From Candidatus Agathobaculum merdavium (GTDB lineage Bacteria; Bacillota; Clostridia; Oscillospirales; Butyricicoccaceae): a stretch of DNA of 36,481 nucleotides. Positions 15,599 to 22,936 of the stretch are shown here, one piece after another. Numbering within the stretch: position 1 is the first letter of the stretch; every line of letters starts with the position of its first letter. A program made the translations under genes and the position numbers. The notes beneath the pieces are model-generated. The model was not told where the DNA came from and searched no databases. It was given only the letters and a program-made list of their open reading frames with translations. The DNA lies in NCBI GenBank assembly GCA_019115615.1, contig DXDE01000107.1, forward strand, positions 1 through 36,481, given 5' to 3'.

Positions 15599-16435
15599 AT
15601 GTTTGATACTGTACTCATTGCCGGTCTCGGCCTGATGGGCGGCTCGATGGGCAAGACCATCAAGGCACGCACGCTCAGCCGCGTGCTCGGCTGGAACCGT
15701 ACCCGCCGCACCGCCGAGCAGGCGCTCGCGGACGGCGCAATCGACGCGATCGCGACCGATGCGCTGTTCCACGAAGCCGATCTGGTCATCATCGGCCTGT
15801 ATCCGCAGGCGACGGTCAACTGGCTGCTCGAAAACATGAAAAAGTTCAAAAAGGGCTGCGTCGTGGTCGATATGGTCGGCGTCAAGCAGTTCATGGTCGA
15901 CCGGCTGGAGCAGGCCGCGCTGGACGCGGGCGTGCACTTTGTCGGCGGGCACCCGATGGCCGGGCGCGAGTTCTCCGGCCTCGACTTCTCGCTGCCGACG
16001 CTGTTTGACGGCGCGAGCATGATCTTCGTGCCGACAAAAAGCAGCACCGAGCGCGTGCTCGAGCAGCTGGAAGCGTACTTCATGTCGCTCGGCTTTGGCC
16101 AGACTGTGCGCTGCACAGCCGCGCAGCACGACAAGATGATCGCCTTCACCTCGCAGCTGGCGCATGTCGTGTCCTCGGCGTACATCAAAAGCCCGGAGGC
16201 CGAGCGCCACAATGGCTACTCGGCAGGCAGCTACAAGGATCTGACCCGCGTGGCAAAGCTCAACGAAACCATGTGGAGTGAGCTGTTCCTGTGCAACGCC
16301 GAACCGCTCGCCGCGGAGATCGATGAGATCATCAAGCATCTGGACGAATACCGCCGCGCGATCCGCGCGGGCGACCGCGAAACCCTGACCGCGCTTTTGC
16401 GCGACGGCCGCGAGCGCAAGGAAGCGCTGGGATAA
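15599..16435 (+). CDS. tyrA: Prephenate dehydrogenase
   Basis: Converts prephenate to 4-hydroxyphenylpyruvate with NAD in tyrosine synthesis. The 278-residue protein opens with the Rossmann motif LIAGLGLMGGSMGK (residues 6-19). It has the substrate-site segment FVGGHPMAGREFSG at about 113-126 and the helical dimerisation half with QLAHVVSSAY near 187. No ACT domain or chorismate mutase domain is attached, so feedback control by tyrosine through an ACT domain is absent. The ribosome binding site AAAGGGG precedes the ATG. It is the last gene before a strong terminator. Confidence 0.92.
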   Translation: MFDTVLIAGLGLMGGSMGKTIKARTLSRVLGWNRTRRTAEQALADGAIDAIATDALFHEADLVIIGLYPQATVNWLLENMKKFKKGCVVVDMVGVKQFMVDRLEQAALDAGVHFVGGHPMAGREFSGLDFSLPTLFDGASMIFVPTKSSTERVLEQLEAYFMSLGFGQTVRCTAAQHDKMIAFTSQLAHVVSSAYIKSPEAERHNGYSAGSYKDLTRVAKLNETMWSELFLCNAEPLAAEIDEIIKHLDEYRRAIRAGDRETLTALLRDGRERKEALG

Positions 16436-16449
16436 GCCCTGTGAATAAG

Positions 16450-16477
16450 AAAAAACCGCCCATTGGGCGGTTTTTTT
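16450..16477 (+). terminator. Bidirectional intrinsic terminator between tyrA and the 16497 gene
   Basis: A 12-bp stem (16450-16461 with 16465-16476, loop ATT) has an A-run on one side and a T-run on the other, so it can stop both the rightward tyrA transcript and the leftward gene that ends at 16497. Confidence 0.9.
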
Positions 16478-16496
16478 CATGCCTCAGCCTTTCTGC

Positions 16497-16931
16497 TCAC
16501 AGGAAATCCCGCATCTGGTCGGTCAGCCGTTCCTCGAGCGCGATCAGCCGCTTGGTGATGTCCTTTGACTTTTCGCTCGCGGCCGCGTACTGGTTGAGGT
16601 AGCGGCTGAGTGACTTGACGCCCATGTTGCAGCCGTCCGTCACCAGGTCGGCCACCGTATGGTCGGATTCGTCCATGCCCATCTTGACGTTGGTCTTGAT
16701 CCACGACATACCCTTGGCGATCGGGTTCGGCCCCTTGCCGTCATCATGGTATTCGTCCAGCAGCACTTGAATCTCGTCCTGCAGCTGCACATGTTCGTCG
16801 CGGCACGCTTTCAGCGCCCGGCGCAGCTTGTCGCTTTTGATATTCCCGAGCACCTCGTCAATCGAGGACACGCCCATTTTGATACCCGCGTCGCACTCGC
16901 GCAGCAGCTTGATGGTATCCTGCTCCACCAT
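16497..16931 (-). CDS. Helical protein, ferritin-like/DUF2383-type (tentative)
   Basis: A 144-residue protein that looks like a four-helix bundle with regularly placed Glu, Asp and His (LLRECDAGIKMG, DEHVQLQDEIQ, LEERLTDQMRD). It resembles the ferritin-like DUF2383 group, but I am not certain. The middle (DGKGPNPIAKGMSWIKTN) is a Gly/Pro loop. The preferred start is ATG at 16931 behind AGAGG, although spacing is only 4 bases; an earlier in-frame ATG at 16952 has no ribosome binding site. It faces away from the spoVA operon, and a forespore-type promoter candidate precedes it, hinting at a spore role. Confidence 0.65.
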   Translation of the reverse strand: MVEQDTIKLLRECDAGIKMGVSSIDEVLGNIKSDKLRRALKACRDEHVQLQDEIQVLLDEYHDDGKGPNPIAKGMSWIKTNVKMGMDESDHTVADLVTDGCNMGVKSLSRYLNQYAAASEKSKDITKRLIALEERLTDQMRDFL

Positions 16932-16965
16932 ATTTCCTCTCTTCTTTGCCATTGTGAGATACGGT

Positions 16966-16994
16966 CAGTATGCGCAGATGCGCGCCGATCATGC
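16966..16994 (-). promoter_or_regulatory. Candidate sigma-G type promoter for the ferritin-like gene
   Basis: On the minus strand GCATG (16994-16990) fits the sigma-G -35 pattern GHATR and CATACTG (16972-16966) matches five of seven of CATWWTA, with 17 bases between. It lies 35 bases upstream of the start codon. This is motif matching only. Confidence 0.4.
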
Positions 16995-17019
16995 CTACGC
17001 ACCGCCTTTTCCGCACTGG

Positions 17020-17048
17020 GGATAAATTTTCGTCTTTTGCGCAAAATA
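17020..17048 (+). promoter_or_regulatory. Candidate sigma-G type promoter for spoVAC-AD-AE
   Basis: GGATA (17020-17024) and CAAAATA (17042-17048, six of seven of CATWWTA) are 17 bases apart, 28 bases upstream of spoVAC. In Bacillus subtilis the spoVA operon is a known sigma-G target, which supports the assignment. Confidence 0.5.
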
Positions 17049-17075
17049 GCAGAAAACCCCGGAAGGAGCATGAAT

Positions 17076-17528
17076 ATGAAGCTGGACAAGCAGACGTACC
17101 AACAGCTGCTCGAGCAGAAAAGCCCGCCCTCGCCGCTCGGGCGCGACTGCGCCAAGGCATTCCTGTTCGGTGGGCTGATCTGCACCGTGGGCGAGGCCGT
17201 GAGCAACTTCTGGCAGTGGCGCGGGCTGGACACCTCGGACGCCGCCGCCGCGACCGCGATCACGATGGTGTTTCTCGGCGGCCTATTCACCTGCCTGCAT
17301 TTATACGAAAAGCTCGCCAAGCACGCGGGCGCAGGCACGCTTGTGCCGATCACCGGCTTTGCAAACGCGATCGTTTCGCCCGCAATGGAGTTCAAAAGCG
17401 AGGGGCTGGTTTTAGGCGTCGGCGCAAAGCTGTTCGCGATCGCAGGGCCGGTGCTGGTATACGGCATTTCGGCCAGCGTGATCTACGGGCTGGTGCTCGT
17501 GCTGCTGGGAGGGGGCAGCGGCGCATGA
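17076..17528 (+). CDS. spoVAC: Stage V sporulation protein AC
   Basis: Membrane subunit of the SpoVA channel that moves calcium-dipicolinic acid into the developing spore and releases it at germination. The 150-residue protein has about four to five membrane helices. Family segments are SPLGRDCAKAFLFGGLIC near residue 19, the GAGTLVPITGFANAI loop near 86, SPAMEFKSEGLVLG near 102 and GAKLFAIAGPVLVYG near 117. The ATG at 17076 is 7 bases after GGAAGGAG; the ATG two codons earlier is too close. Its stop overlaps the spoVAD start (ATGA). Confidence 0.95.
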   Translation: MKLDKQTYQQLLEQKSPPSPLGRDCAKAFLFGGLICTVGEAVSNFWQWRGLDTSDAAAATAITMVFLGGLFTCLHLYEKLAKHAGAGTLVPITGFANAIVSPAMEFKSEGLVLGVGAKLFAIAGPVLVYGISASVIYGLVLVLLGGGSGA

Positions 17529-18541
17529 TCGAACGTGTCGGCAAGCGCACGCTGCGGCTGACCGGCCGCCCCTATCTGATTGCCCACGCGGCAGCCGTCG
17601 GCAAAAAGGAGGGCGAAGGCCCGCTCGGCGACCGCTTTGACTATGTCGCGACCGATGACCGCATGGGGCAGAAATCATGGGAGCTAGCCGAGAGCGCGCT
17701 GCAGCGCAATGCGATCAACCTTGCAGTGCACAAGGCCGGGCTGCAAAAGGGCGAGATCGACCTGATCCTCGCGGGCGACCTGCTCAACCAGTGCACCGGC
17801 TCGTTCCTCGCCTCGGTCGACTCGGACACGCCCTACCTCGGGCAATACGGCGCGTGCTCGACCATGGCGCAGGGGCTGGCGCTGGGCGGCTGTCTGGTCG
17901 AAAGCGGCGCGGCACAGCGGCTGCTCGCGGCGGCTTCCTCTCATTTCTGCTCAGCGGAGCGGCAGTACCGCTTCCCACTTGCCTACGGCGGCCAGCGCAC
18001 CCCGACCGCCCAGTGGACGGCGACCGCCGCGGGCGCGGTGGTGCTGTCCGGCAAAGGTATGAGCCGTCTGCGCGTGACGCACGTCCTGTTCGGCAAGATG
18101 GTCGAGCTGGGCGTCAAGGATGCGAACAATATGGGCGCGGCAATGGCGCCCGCCGCCTACGACACCCTCTCCGCGCTGCTGCACGACCTCGGCGCGCAGC
18201 CGACCGACTTCGACTGCATTGTAAGCGGCGACCTTGGCCGCGTCGGCGCGGATTTGCTGCTGACGCTGCTGCGCACGGACGGCATCGACCTGTCGCCCGT
18301 CTACTCGGACTGCGGCAGCCTGCTGTTCGGCGACACGCAGGACGCGCACGCAGGCGGCTCGGGCTGCGGCTGCTCGGCGGCCGTGCTGTGCGGCCCGCTG
18401 CTGCGCGACATGCAGGCCGGTAAGATCCGCCGTCTCGTATTCGCGGGAACGGGCGCGATGATGAGCCCGACCTCGGTGCAGCAGGGGCAGCCGATCGCGG
18501 GCATCTGCCACGCGGCTGTGATCGAAAGGAGCGACGCATGA
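17525..18541 (+). CDS. spoVAD: Stage V sporulation protein AD
   Basis: Soluble dipicolinic-acid-binding subunit of the SpoVA complex, with a thiolase/ketoacyl-synthase-like fold. The 338-residue protein is full length. The N-terminal GRPYLIAHAAAVGKKEGEGP, the LLNQCTGSFLAS segment, the Cys-bearing QYGACSTMAQGLALGG and the C-terminal AGTGAMMSPTSVQQG are all characteristic. It is translationally coupled on both sides by 4-base ATGA overlaps, with spoVAC before and spoVAE after. Confidence 0.96.
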   Translation: MIERVGKRTLRLTGRPYLIAHAAAVGKKEGEGPLGDRFDYVATDDRMGQKSWELAESALQRNAINLAVHKAGLQKGEIDLILAGDLLNQCTGSFLASVDSDTPYLGQYGACSTMAQGLALGGCLVESGAAQRLLAAASSHFCSAERQYRFPLAYGGQRTPTAQWTATAAGAVVLSGKGMSRLRVTHVLFGKMVELGVKDANNMGAAMAPAAYDTLSALLHDLGAQPTDFDCIVSGDLGRVGADLLLTLLRTDGIDLSPVYSDCGSLLFGDTQDAHAGGSGCGCSAAVLCGPLLRDMQAGKIRRLVFAGTGAMMSPTSVQQGQPIAGICHAAVIERSDA

Positions 18542-18903
18542 ACTGGATGGAATATGTGAACGCCTTCTGGGTGGGCGGCGCGATCTGCGCGGTCTGTCAG
18601 GTGCTGATCGATAAAACCAAGCTGACCCCGGCGCGCATCCTCGTCGGGTTGGTGATGACCGGTGTCATTTTGCAGGCGTTCGGCCTGTACCAGCCGGTCG
18701 TGGACTACGCGGGCGCGGGCGCGAGCGTGCCGCTTCTCGGCTTCGGTTATTCGCTCGCCAAGGGCGTTGCCAAAGCAGTCGCGGAGGACGGCCTGCTCGG
18801 CGCGTTCACTGGCGGCGTGACCGGCGCCGCGGGCGGCATCGCAGCGGCAATCGTGTTCGGCTGCCTGTTTGCGCTGCTGGCAAAGCCCAAATCGCGCTCG
18901 TAA
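18538..18903 (+). CDS. spoVAE: Stage V sporulation protein AE
   Basis: Small membrane subunit of the SpoVA dipicolinic acid channel, 121 residues with about four helices. Typical segments are FWVGGAICAVCQVLIDKTKLT near the N-terminus, GAGASVPLLGFGYSLAKG near residue 59, and the Gly/Ala-rich C-terminal helix. It overlaps the spoVAD stop (ATGA) and closes the operon. Only spoVAC, AD and AE are present, the minimal set also seen in clostridia; AA, AB and AF of Bacillus are absent here. Confidence 0.95.
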   Translation: MNWMEYVNAFWVGGAICAVCQVLIDKTKLTPARILVGLVMTGVILQAFGLYQPVVDYAGAGASVPLLGFGYSLAKGVAKAVAEDGLLGAFTGGVTGAAGGIAAAIVFGCLFALLAKPKSRS

Positions 18904-18907
18904 CCGC

Positions 18908-18936
18908 TTGCGGGTGCGGGGGCGACCCGCTATAAT
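18908..18936 (+). promoter_or_regulatory. Promoter of the dihydrouridine synthase gene
   Basis: TTGCGG (18908-18913) and a perfect TATAAT (18931-18936) are 17 bases apart. The spacer contains an inverted repeat (GCGGGT 18910-18915 with ACCCGC 18925-18930), which could mark an operator or the 3' end of the spoVA transcript. Confidence 0.7.
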
Positions 18937-18969
18937 AGAGGGGATACCACAGAAAACGAGGGTTCCCCC

Positions 18970-19782
18970 ATGCGATACTATTTTGCCCCGATGGAGGGCG
19001 TGACCGGTGCGGTTTACCGCCGCACGCACCATGAATTTTTCCCCGGCGTGGACAAATATTTCATGCCGTTCATCACCCCGACGACCACAGAGCGCTTCAC
19101 CCCGCGCCAAAAGCGCGACATCGCGCCCGAGGTGAACGCGGGCGTGCCCGCCGTGCCGCAGCTTTTGACCAAGTCGGCCGCAGACTGCATCTGGGCGGCG
19201 GACGCGCTGGCCGATCTGGGCTATACCGAGGTCAACCTCAACCTCGGCTGCCCATCCGGCACGGTGACGGCCAAGGGCAAGGGCGCGGGCTTCCTCGCCG
19301 ACCCGGACGCGCTCGACCGCTTTCTGGACGCTGTTTTTGCTGCGACGCACGCACGCATTTCGATCAAAACGCGGCTCGGCATGCACGATCCGACGGAATT
19401 TAACCGCCTGCTGGAGATTTACAACCGCTACCCGGTCGTGGAGCTGACCATCCATCCGCGCGTGCGGCAGGATTTCTATAAGGGCAAGGTGCGCGAGGCG
19501 GACTTCGCCGCTGCGCTGCCAAACTGCCGCATGCCGGTGTGCTACAACGGCGACGTGGTGACGGAAGCGGACGCGCATGCGGTCGAAATGCGCTACCCCG
19601 GCCTGCCCGCCCTGATGATTGGCCGCGGGCTGATCGGCGACCCTTCGCTCGTCACGCGGCTGCGCGGCGGCAAACGCGCGGACAGCGCGACGCTGCGCGC
19701 CTTCCACGACACGCTTTACACCCGCTATTGTGAGGCCTTCGGCGACGCGCGCATCGCCATGCTGCGTATGAAGGAGATCTGA
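18970..19782 (+). CDS. tRNA-dihydrouridine synthase, truncated by an in-frame TGA
   Basis: FMN enzyme reducing uridine to dihydrouridine in tRNA. The 270-residue reading contains the whole TIM-barrel: PMEGVTGAVYR at 7-17, the catalytic cysteine C94 in NLNLGCPSG, K133 in SIKTRLG, H162 in TIHPR, NGD at 193-195 and GRG at 218-220. It ends RMKEI then TGA. The same frame continues for 51 more residues, beginning FYHLNLFENSEKHGKQL, that read as the family's C-terminal helical tRNA-binding domain. Homologues as I recall them have Trp at this position (KELWFY-like), so TGA probably replaces TGG. As read, the enzyme lacks much of its tRNA-binding domain. Nonsense mutation, sequencing error or readthrough are the options. 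Confidence 0.88.
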   Translation: MRYYFAPMEGVTGAVYRRTHHEFFPGVDKYFMPFITPTTTERFTPRQKRDIAPEVNAGVPAVPQLLTKSAADCIWAADALADLGYTEVNLNLGCPSGTVTAKGKGAGFLADPDALDRFLDAVFAATHARISIKTRLGMHDPTEFNRLLEIYNRYPVVELTIHPRVRQDFYKGKVREADFAAALPNCRMPVCYNGDVVTEADAHAVEMRYPGLPALMIGRGLIGDPSLVTRLRGGKRADSATLRAFHDTLYTRYCEAFGDARIAMLRMKEI

Positions 19783-19938
19783 TTTTATCACCTGAACCTG
19801 TTTGAAAACAGCGAAAAGCACGGCAAACAGCTCAAAAAAGCCACCAGCCCGCGCGCCTATGAGGACGCGGCGGCGGCTGTATTCCGCGACCTTGCCGTGC
19901 GGGACGACATCGTCCCCGGCTGGTTCCGTCCGGCCTGA
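19783..19938 (+). pseudogene. Orphaned C-terminal part of the dihydrouridine synthase
   Basis: In frame with the preceding gene and separated from it only by the TGA at 19780-19782. It encodes 51 residues ending DDIVPGWFRPA and a second TGA at 19936-19938. Its composition is coding-like (charged, helical) and its position matches the missing tRNA-binding domain. There is no ribosome binding site or start codon of its own, so it would be made only by readthrough. Confidence 0.8.
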
Positions 19939-19954
19939 CCCCCACGACAGCATA

Positions 19955-19982
19955 CCCCGCCTGACGGCGGGGCTTATTTTTT
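19955..19982 (+). terminator. Intrinsic terminator after the dihydrouridine synthase locus
   Basis: CCCCGCC (19955-19961) pairs with GGCGGGG (19966-19972) around a 4-base loop, followed by a T-rich run to 19982. It sits 16 bases after the second TGA, as expected if the original gene ended at 19938. Confidence 0.85.
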
Positions 19983-20064
19983 GCGGTTTTGGAACAAGTC
20001 CGTTTTATTGGACTGGCCTTTGGGTATACTCAAAGCATCAAAACAGCAAGCGGAGGGGACAGAC

Positions 20065-20316
20065 ATGAAAAACACGTTGGGTAAACTGTTAGGGCTTTGC
20101 GGCGGCCTGCTGCCGCTGCTGCTGGCGGGCGCGTCGGATATGGGGCACATCTCGGCGCTGACGCTCGCGCTCGGCCTGCTGGGCGCGGCGGCGCTGCTCG
20201 GCCTGTCCTATGCGCTGACGCGGCCGCGCAAGACAGTACGCCGTCGGGCTGCGCACCGGACGGCAGCGGCGCAGCCACCGCGTGCTGTCGTTCCGCTGCC
20301 GACGGCGGCAAAGTGA
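20065..20316 (+). CDS. Small two-helix membrane protein
   Basis: Unrecognised, 83 residues. Two hydrophobic helices (about residues 8-22 and 28-51) are joined by a short loop with SDMGH, followed by a strongly basic tail rich in Arg, Ala and Pro. The ATG follows GGAGGGG (20052-20058) with good spacing. A possible -10 TATACT lies at 20025-20030 but no convincing -35 is seen. It is monocistronic and closed by two hairpins. The shape (hairpin membrane anchor plus basic tail) gives no specific function. Confidence 0.65.
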   Translation: MKNTLGKLLGLCGGLLPLLLAGASDMGHISALTLALGLLGAAALLGLSYALTRPRKTVRRRAAHRTAAAQPPRAVVPLPTAAK

Positions 20317-20318
20317 GC

Positions 20319-20400
20319 GCAAGCCCGCCCGGCATATGCCGGACGGGCTTGCATCGGAGCAAAGCAAAACCCTGCGGCATGTTACAGCCGCAGGGTTTTT
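20319..20400 (+). terminator. Palindrome and intrinsic terminator after the small membrane protein
   Basis: Two elements. 20319-20352 is a long near-perfect palindrome (GCAAGCCCG pairs with CGGGCTTGC, CCGGCAT with ATGCCGG, one C/A mismatch) without a T-tract. 20366-20378 pairs with 20387-20399 (AAAACCCTGCGGC stem, 8-base loop) and ends in a T-run, a proper terminator for either strand. From there to 20523 I see no gene. Confidence 0.85.
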
Positions 20401-20523
20401 GATTTTCGTCGATCACGGTGTGCGCTGCTGGAATAGGCACCACGCCGCTGCCAAGGCCATTCCCTCCGCGCGGGGCAACCAGCTTCACCCATGTGCCGCG
20501 CTTCCCGCAGATTTTTCGCGAGT

Positions 20524-21783
20524 TTATTCCTCGACAGGCACCGGTTCGTTTTCCACGATGCGCGCCATGCGTACGCAACGGTTATCCGCGTCCTGTACGA
20601 TGAAATCGAGGTTTTTGAAGCTGACGACCTCGCCGCGCTGCGGGATATGCTCGAGCTGATCGGTCATCCAGCCGTTGATTGTGACATATTCCTCATCGTC
20701 GTCCGGCTCGTCATAGCCGAAGGCCGCCAGTACATCGTCGAAATCCGCCGAACCGCGCGCCTGATACTCATGCTCGCCGGTTTTCCAGAACTGCTCGACC
20801 ACGCGGTCGTGTTCGTCCCAGATCTCGCCCACCAGCTCTTCAAGTACGTCCTCGAGCGTCACAATGCCGAGCGTGCCGCCGTATTCATCCGCGATGACGG
20901 CGAAATGCGCCTTGTTCTGCTGGAGCATCTTGAGCAGCACGCCGATTTTCATGGTTTTCGCGATAAAGATCGGGGCGGTCATAATGTCCTCGACGGGTTT
21001 GCCGCCGTGCAGCACATGGTTATAGAAATCCTTTTCGTGGATGATGCCGATGATGTTGTCGATCGTGTCGCGGTAAACCGGCAGACGGGAGTAGCCCGTC
21101 TCGCGGAACACGCGCGCGACCTCGTCGTTCTCCGTGCCTTCCTCGATGCCCAGAACAGACACACGCGGCGTGTAAATCTCCATGACCTCGACATCGCTGA
21201 ACTCGATCGCGCTGCGGATGAGGTCGCCCTCCTGCTCGTCGATGCCGCCCTCGCTTTCGGCCTCGTCGACCATGGTCAGCAGCTCCTCCTCGGAAATCGA
21301 GCTGTCCGCCGAGGTCTTGAACACCATGCTCAGCAGCTTTTTCCACTGCACGAAAATGAAGTTGACAGGCGTAAACACCCACACAAACGCATGGATGACG
21401 GGCGCAACCAGACGCGCAAAGCTCTCGGGCGACTCTTTCGCCAGCGTCTTGGGCGAAATTTCGCCGAAAATCAGCACGATGACGGTCGTGACGATGGTCG
21501 ACATCGTCGGGCCGCGCTGCTCGCCCATCCATTCGATGAACAGCACGGTCGCGACCGAAGCGGACGCGATGTTAACGATGTTGTTGCCGATCAGGATCGT
21601 GCTCAAAAGTTTGTCGTATTCCTCGCTCAGCTTGAGCACCAGCGCCGCGCGCTTATCCCCCTTTTCCGCCATGCTCTTGATGCGGATGCGGTTGAGCGAC
21701 GAATAAGCGGTCTCGGTCGAGGAGAAAAACGCCGACAGGATCAGGCAGACGACAATAATGATAATACCAGTTGTTGTTGACAT
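20524..21783 (-). CDS. CNNM/HlyC-type transporter with CBS domains
   Basis: A 419-residue membrane protein of the hemolysin-C/CorC-like family, linked in several bacteria to Mg2+ or Co2+ efflux and homeostasis. Domains in order: N-terminal DUF21 membrane domain (about 1-185, with AFFSSTETAYSSLNRIRIKS near 20 and GEISPKTLAK near 108), a CBS pair (about 200-325, with YTPRVSVLGI and VIADEYGGTLGIVTLEDVLEEL), and a C-terminal CorC_HlyC domain ending in VPVEE. The start at 21783 has AAGGG upstream; the longer frame runs into the leader. A 160-base structured leader and a strong promoter precede it, suggesting regulation before translation. Confidence 0.88.
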   Translation of the reverse strand: MSTTTGIIIIVVCLILSAFFSSTETAYSSLNRIRIKSMAEKGDKRAALVLKLSEEYDKLLSTILIGNNIVNIASASVATVLFIEWMGEQRGPTMSTIVTTVIVLIFGEISPKTLAKESPESFARLVAPVIHAFVWVFTPVNFIFVQWKKLLSMVFKTSADSSISEEELLTMVDEAESEGGIDEQEGDLIRSAIEFSDVEVMEIYTPRVSVLGIEEGTENDEVARVFRETGYSRLPVYRDTIDNIIGIIHEKDFYNHVLHGGKPVEDIMTAPIFIAKTMKIGVLLKMLQQNKAHFAVIADEYGGTLGIVTLEDVLEELVGEIWDEHDRVVEQFWKTGEHEYQARGSADFDDVLAAFGYDEPDDDEEYVTINGWMTDQLEHIPQRGEVVSFKNLDFIVQDADNRCVRMARIVENEPVPVEE

Positions 21784-21943
21784 GACAATTCCCTTCTCAA
21801 ATATGTACTCAAAATAGCAAACCGAAGCGTTTATGCTATTCGAGTAAAATCTCAAAGGGACTTCGCGGCAAGCCCGCAGGGTCCGGGTCAGACATAATAC
21901 ATGATATCCTTTCTCATGCGCAGAAAAACTGCGCAGGGTAATA
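21784..21943 (-). promoter_or_regulatory. Structured 5' leader of the CNNM/HlyC gene
   Basis: About 160 untranslated bases with three clear stem-loops on the minus strand: a 7-bp stem TGCGCAG/CTGCGCA near 21914-21933 with a T5 loop; a GGAC/GTCC-closed structure with inner GCGG/CCGC between about 21857 and 21884; and AATAGCA/TGCTATT near 21813-21841, about 30 bases before the start codon. I cannot match it to the M-box, yybP-ykoY or other metal riboswitches I know. Given the gene family, ion sensing is an attractive guess only. Confidence 0.45.
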
Positions 21944-21948
21944 TCAGC

Positions 21949-21977
21949 ATTATACAGAAGTTACCTGTTTTCGTCAA
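21949..21977 (-). promoter_or_regulatory. Promoter of the CNNM/HlyC gene
   Basis: On the minus strand TTGACG (21977-21972) and a perfect TATAAT (21954-21949) are exactly 17 bases apart. Transcription would start near 21942, leaving a long leader. It lies just past the stop of the upstream FUSC gene. Confidence 0.8.
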
Positions 21978-21994
21978 GCGGTGTGCGCCCCGCA

Positions 21995-22936
21995 TCAGAA
22001 CGGGATGCACGCCTTATACTGCAAAAGCGACTCCGCATGCCGCAGATACCGGGTCAGCACATAGGTCACGCCGTGCTCACGGTAATGCAGCGCGCGGCGC
22101 AGCGCCGGGATATTGCGCCCGTCGATGATCGGGTACAGTTCTTCCTCGATCGCGTCGATCATCTCGAGCAGCGTGCCCGCCTCGTCCGGCTGCACGCTCT
22201 GCGTGCGCACCAGATAGTGCATCTGTTCCAGCTCGGAAAACATGTGCCACAGGGTCAGCAAAACGGTCTGCAAATCGCTGCGATGCGGCAGCGCCGGGTG
22301 CTGTGTCAAGTAGCCCATGCAATCCTCGTATGTCATGTGGAAGCAGGTCAGGATCTCGCACGACACCGACAGGTCGGTGTCGCCCGCCAGCCCGCGGCGG
22401 ATAAACTCCCAATAGCTGTTGTGCAGCCGGAACAGCGCCTTGATGTTGTAGCGGAACAGCGCATCCCGGCGGATGGGGAAGAAAAACCGGTTGATCAGGA
22501 ACACGATCGCGACCGCCGCGCCCAGATAGACCAGACGCAGGGTGATTGCGGTGGTTCCGTCCATCGTCATGCTGGCAAGGGTCAGCGCATAGCCGGTCGA
22601 AAAGATCGGGTGGTACCATGTGCCGGGGGTCGCGCAGTACATCAGCGAGATCATCACCAGCGCAAAGCCCAGCTGTCCGGGCAGACCGGGCAGCAGCGGA
22701 TGGATCAAAAATTCGACCACGCAGCCGATCAGCGTGCCGATCGGGCGGGTTTTCATGCGGTAGCTGCTGTCCTCGCAGCTGGGTTGGAGCAGCAGGAAGG
22801 CATTGAGCGGAATCCAATAGGAATGTGTGACCGGCAGCAAAAAGCTGATCGCGCCGGTGGCGGTCATCACAGCCGCCAGACGCATGGCAAAACGCATCTC
22901 AAACGACTCGGTCGACAGCCGCAGACGCAACTGCTG
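21995..22936 (-). pseudogene. C-terminal half of a split FUSC-family membrane protein
   Basis: In frame with the 22937-23929 gene and separated only by the TGA at 22939-22937. It reads QQLRLRLSTESFEMRFAMRL and continues through a second FUSC-type membrane block (SYWIPLNAFLLLQPS, TRPIGTLIGCVVEF, RLVYLGAAVAIVFLINRFF) and a cytosolic helical tail ending KACIPF. An internal TTG at 22930 opens an ORF, but no suitably placed ribosome binding site is seen, so independent translation is doubtful. Together the halves give about 644 residues, the normal size for two-block FUSC proteins. Confidence 0.75.

Noticed and set aside
19780..19800. Selenocysteine insertion at the dihydrouridine synthase TGA
   Set aside because: Dus enzymes are not selenoproteins and the position corresponds to Trp. 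The only nearby hairpin (CTGTT with AACAG, about 19798-19811) lacks recognisable bacterial SECIS features.
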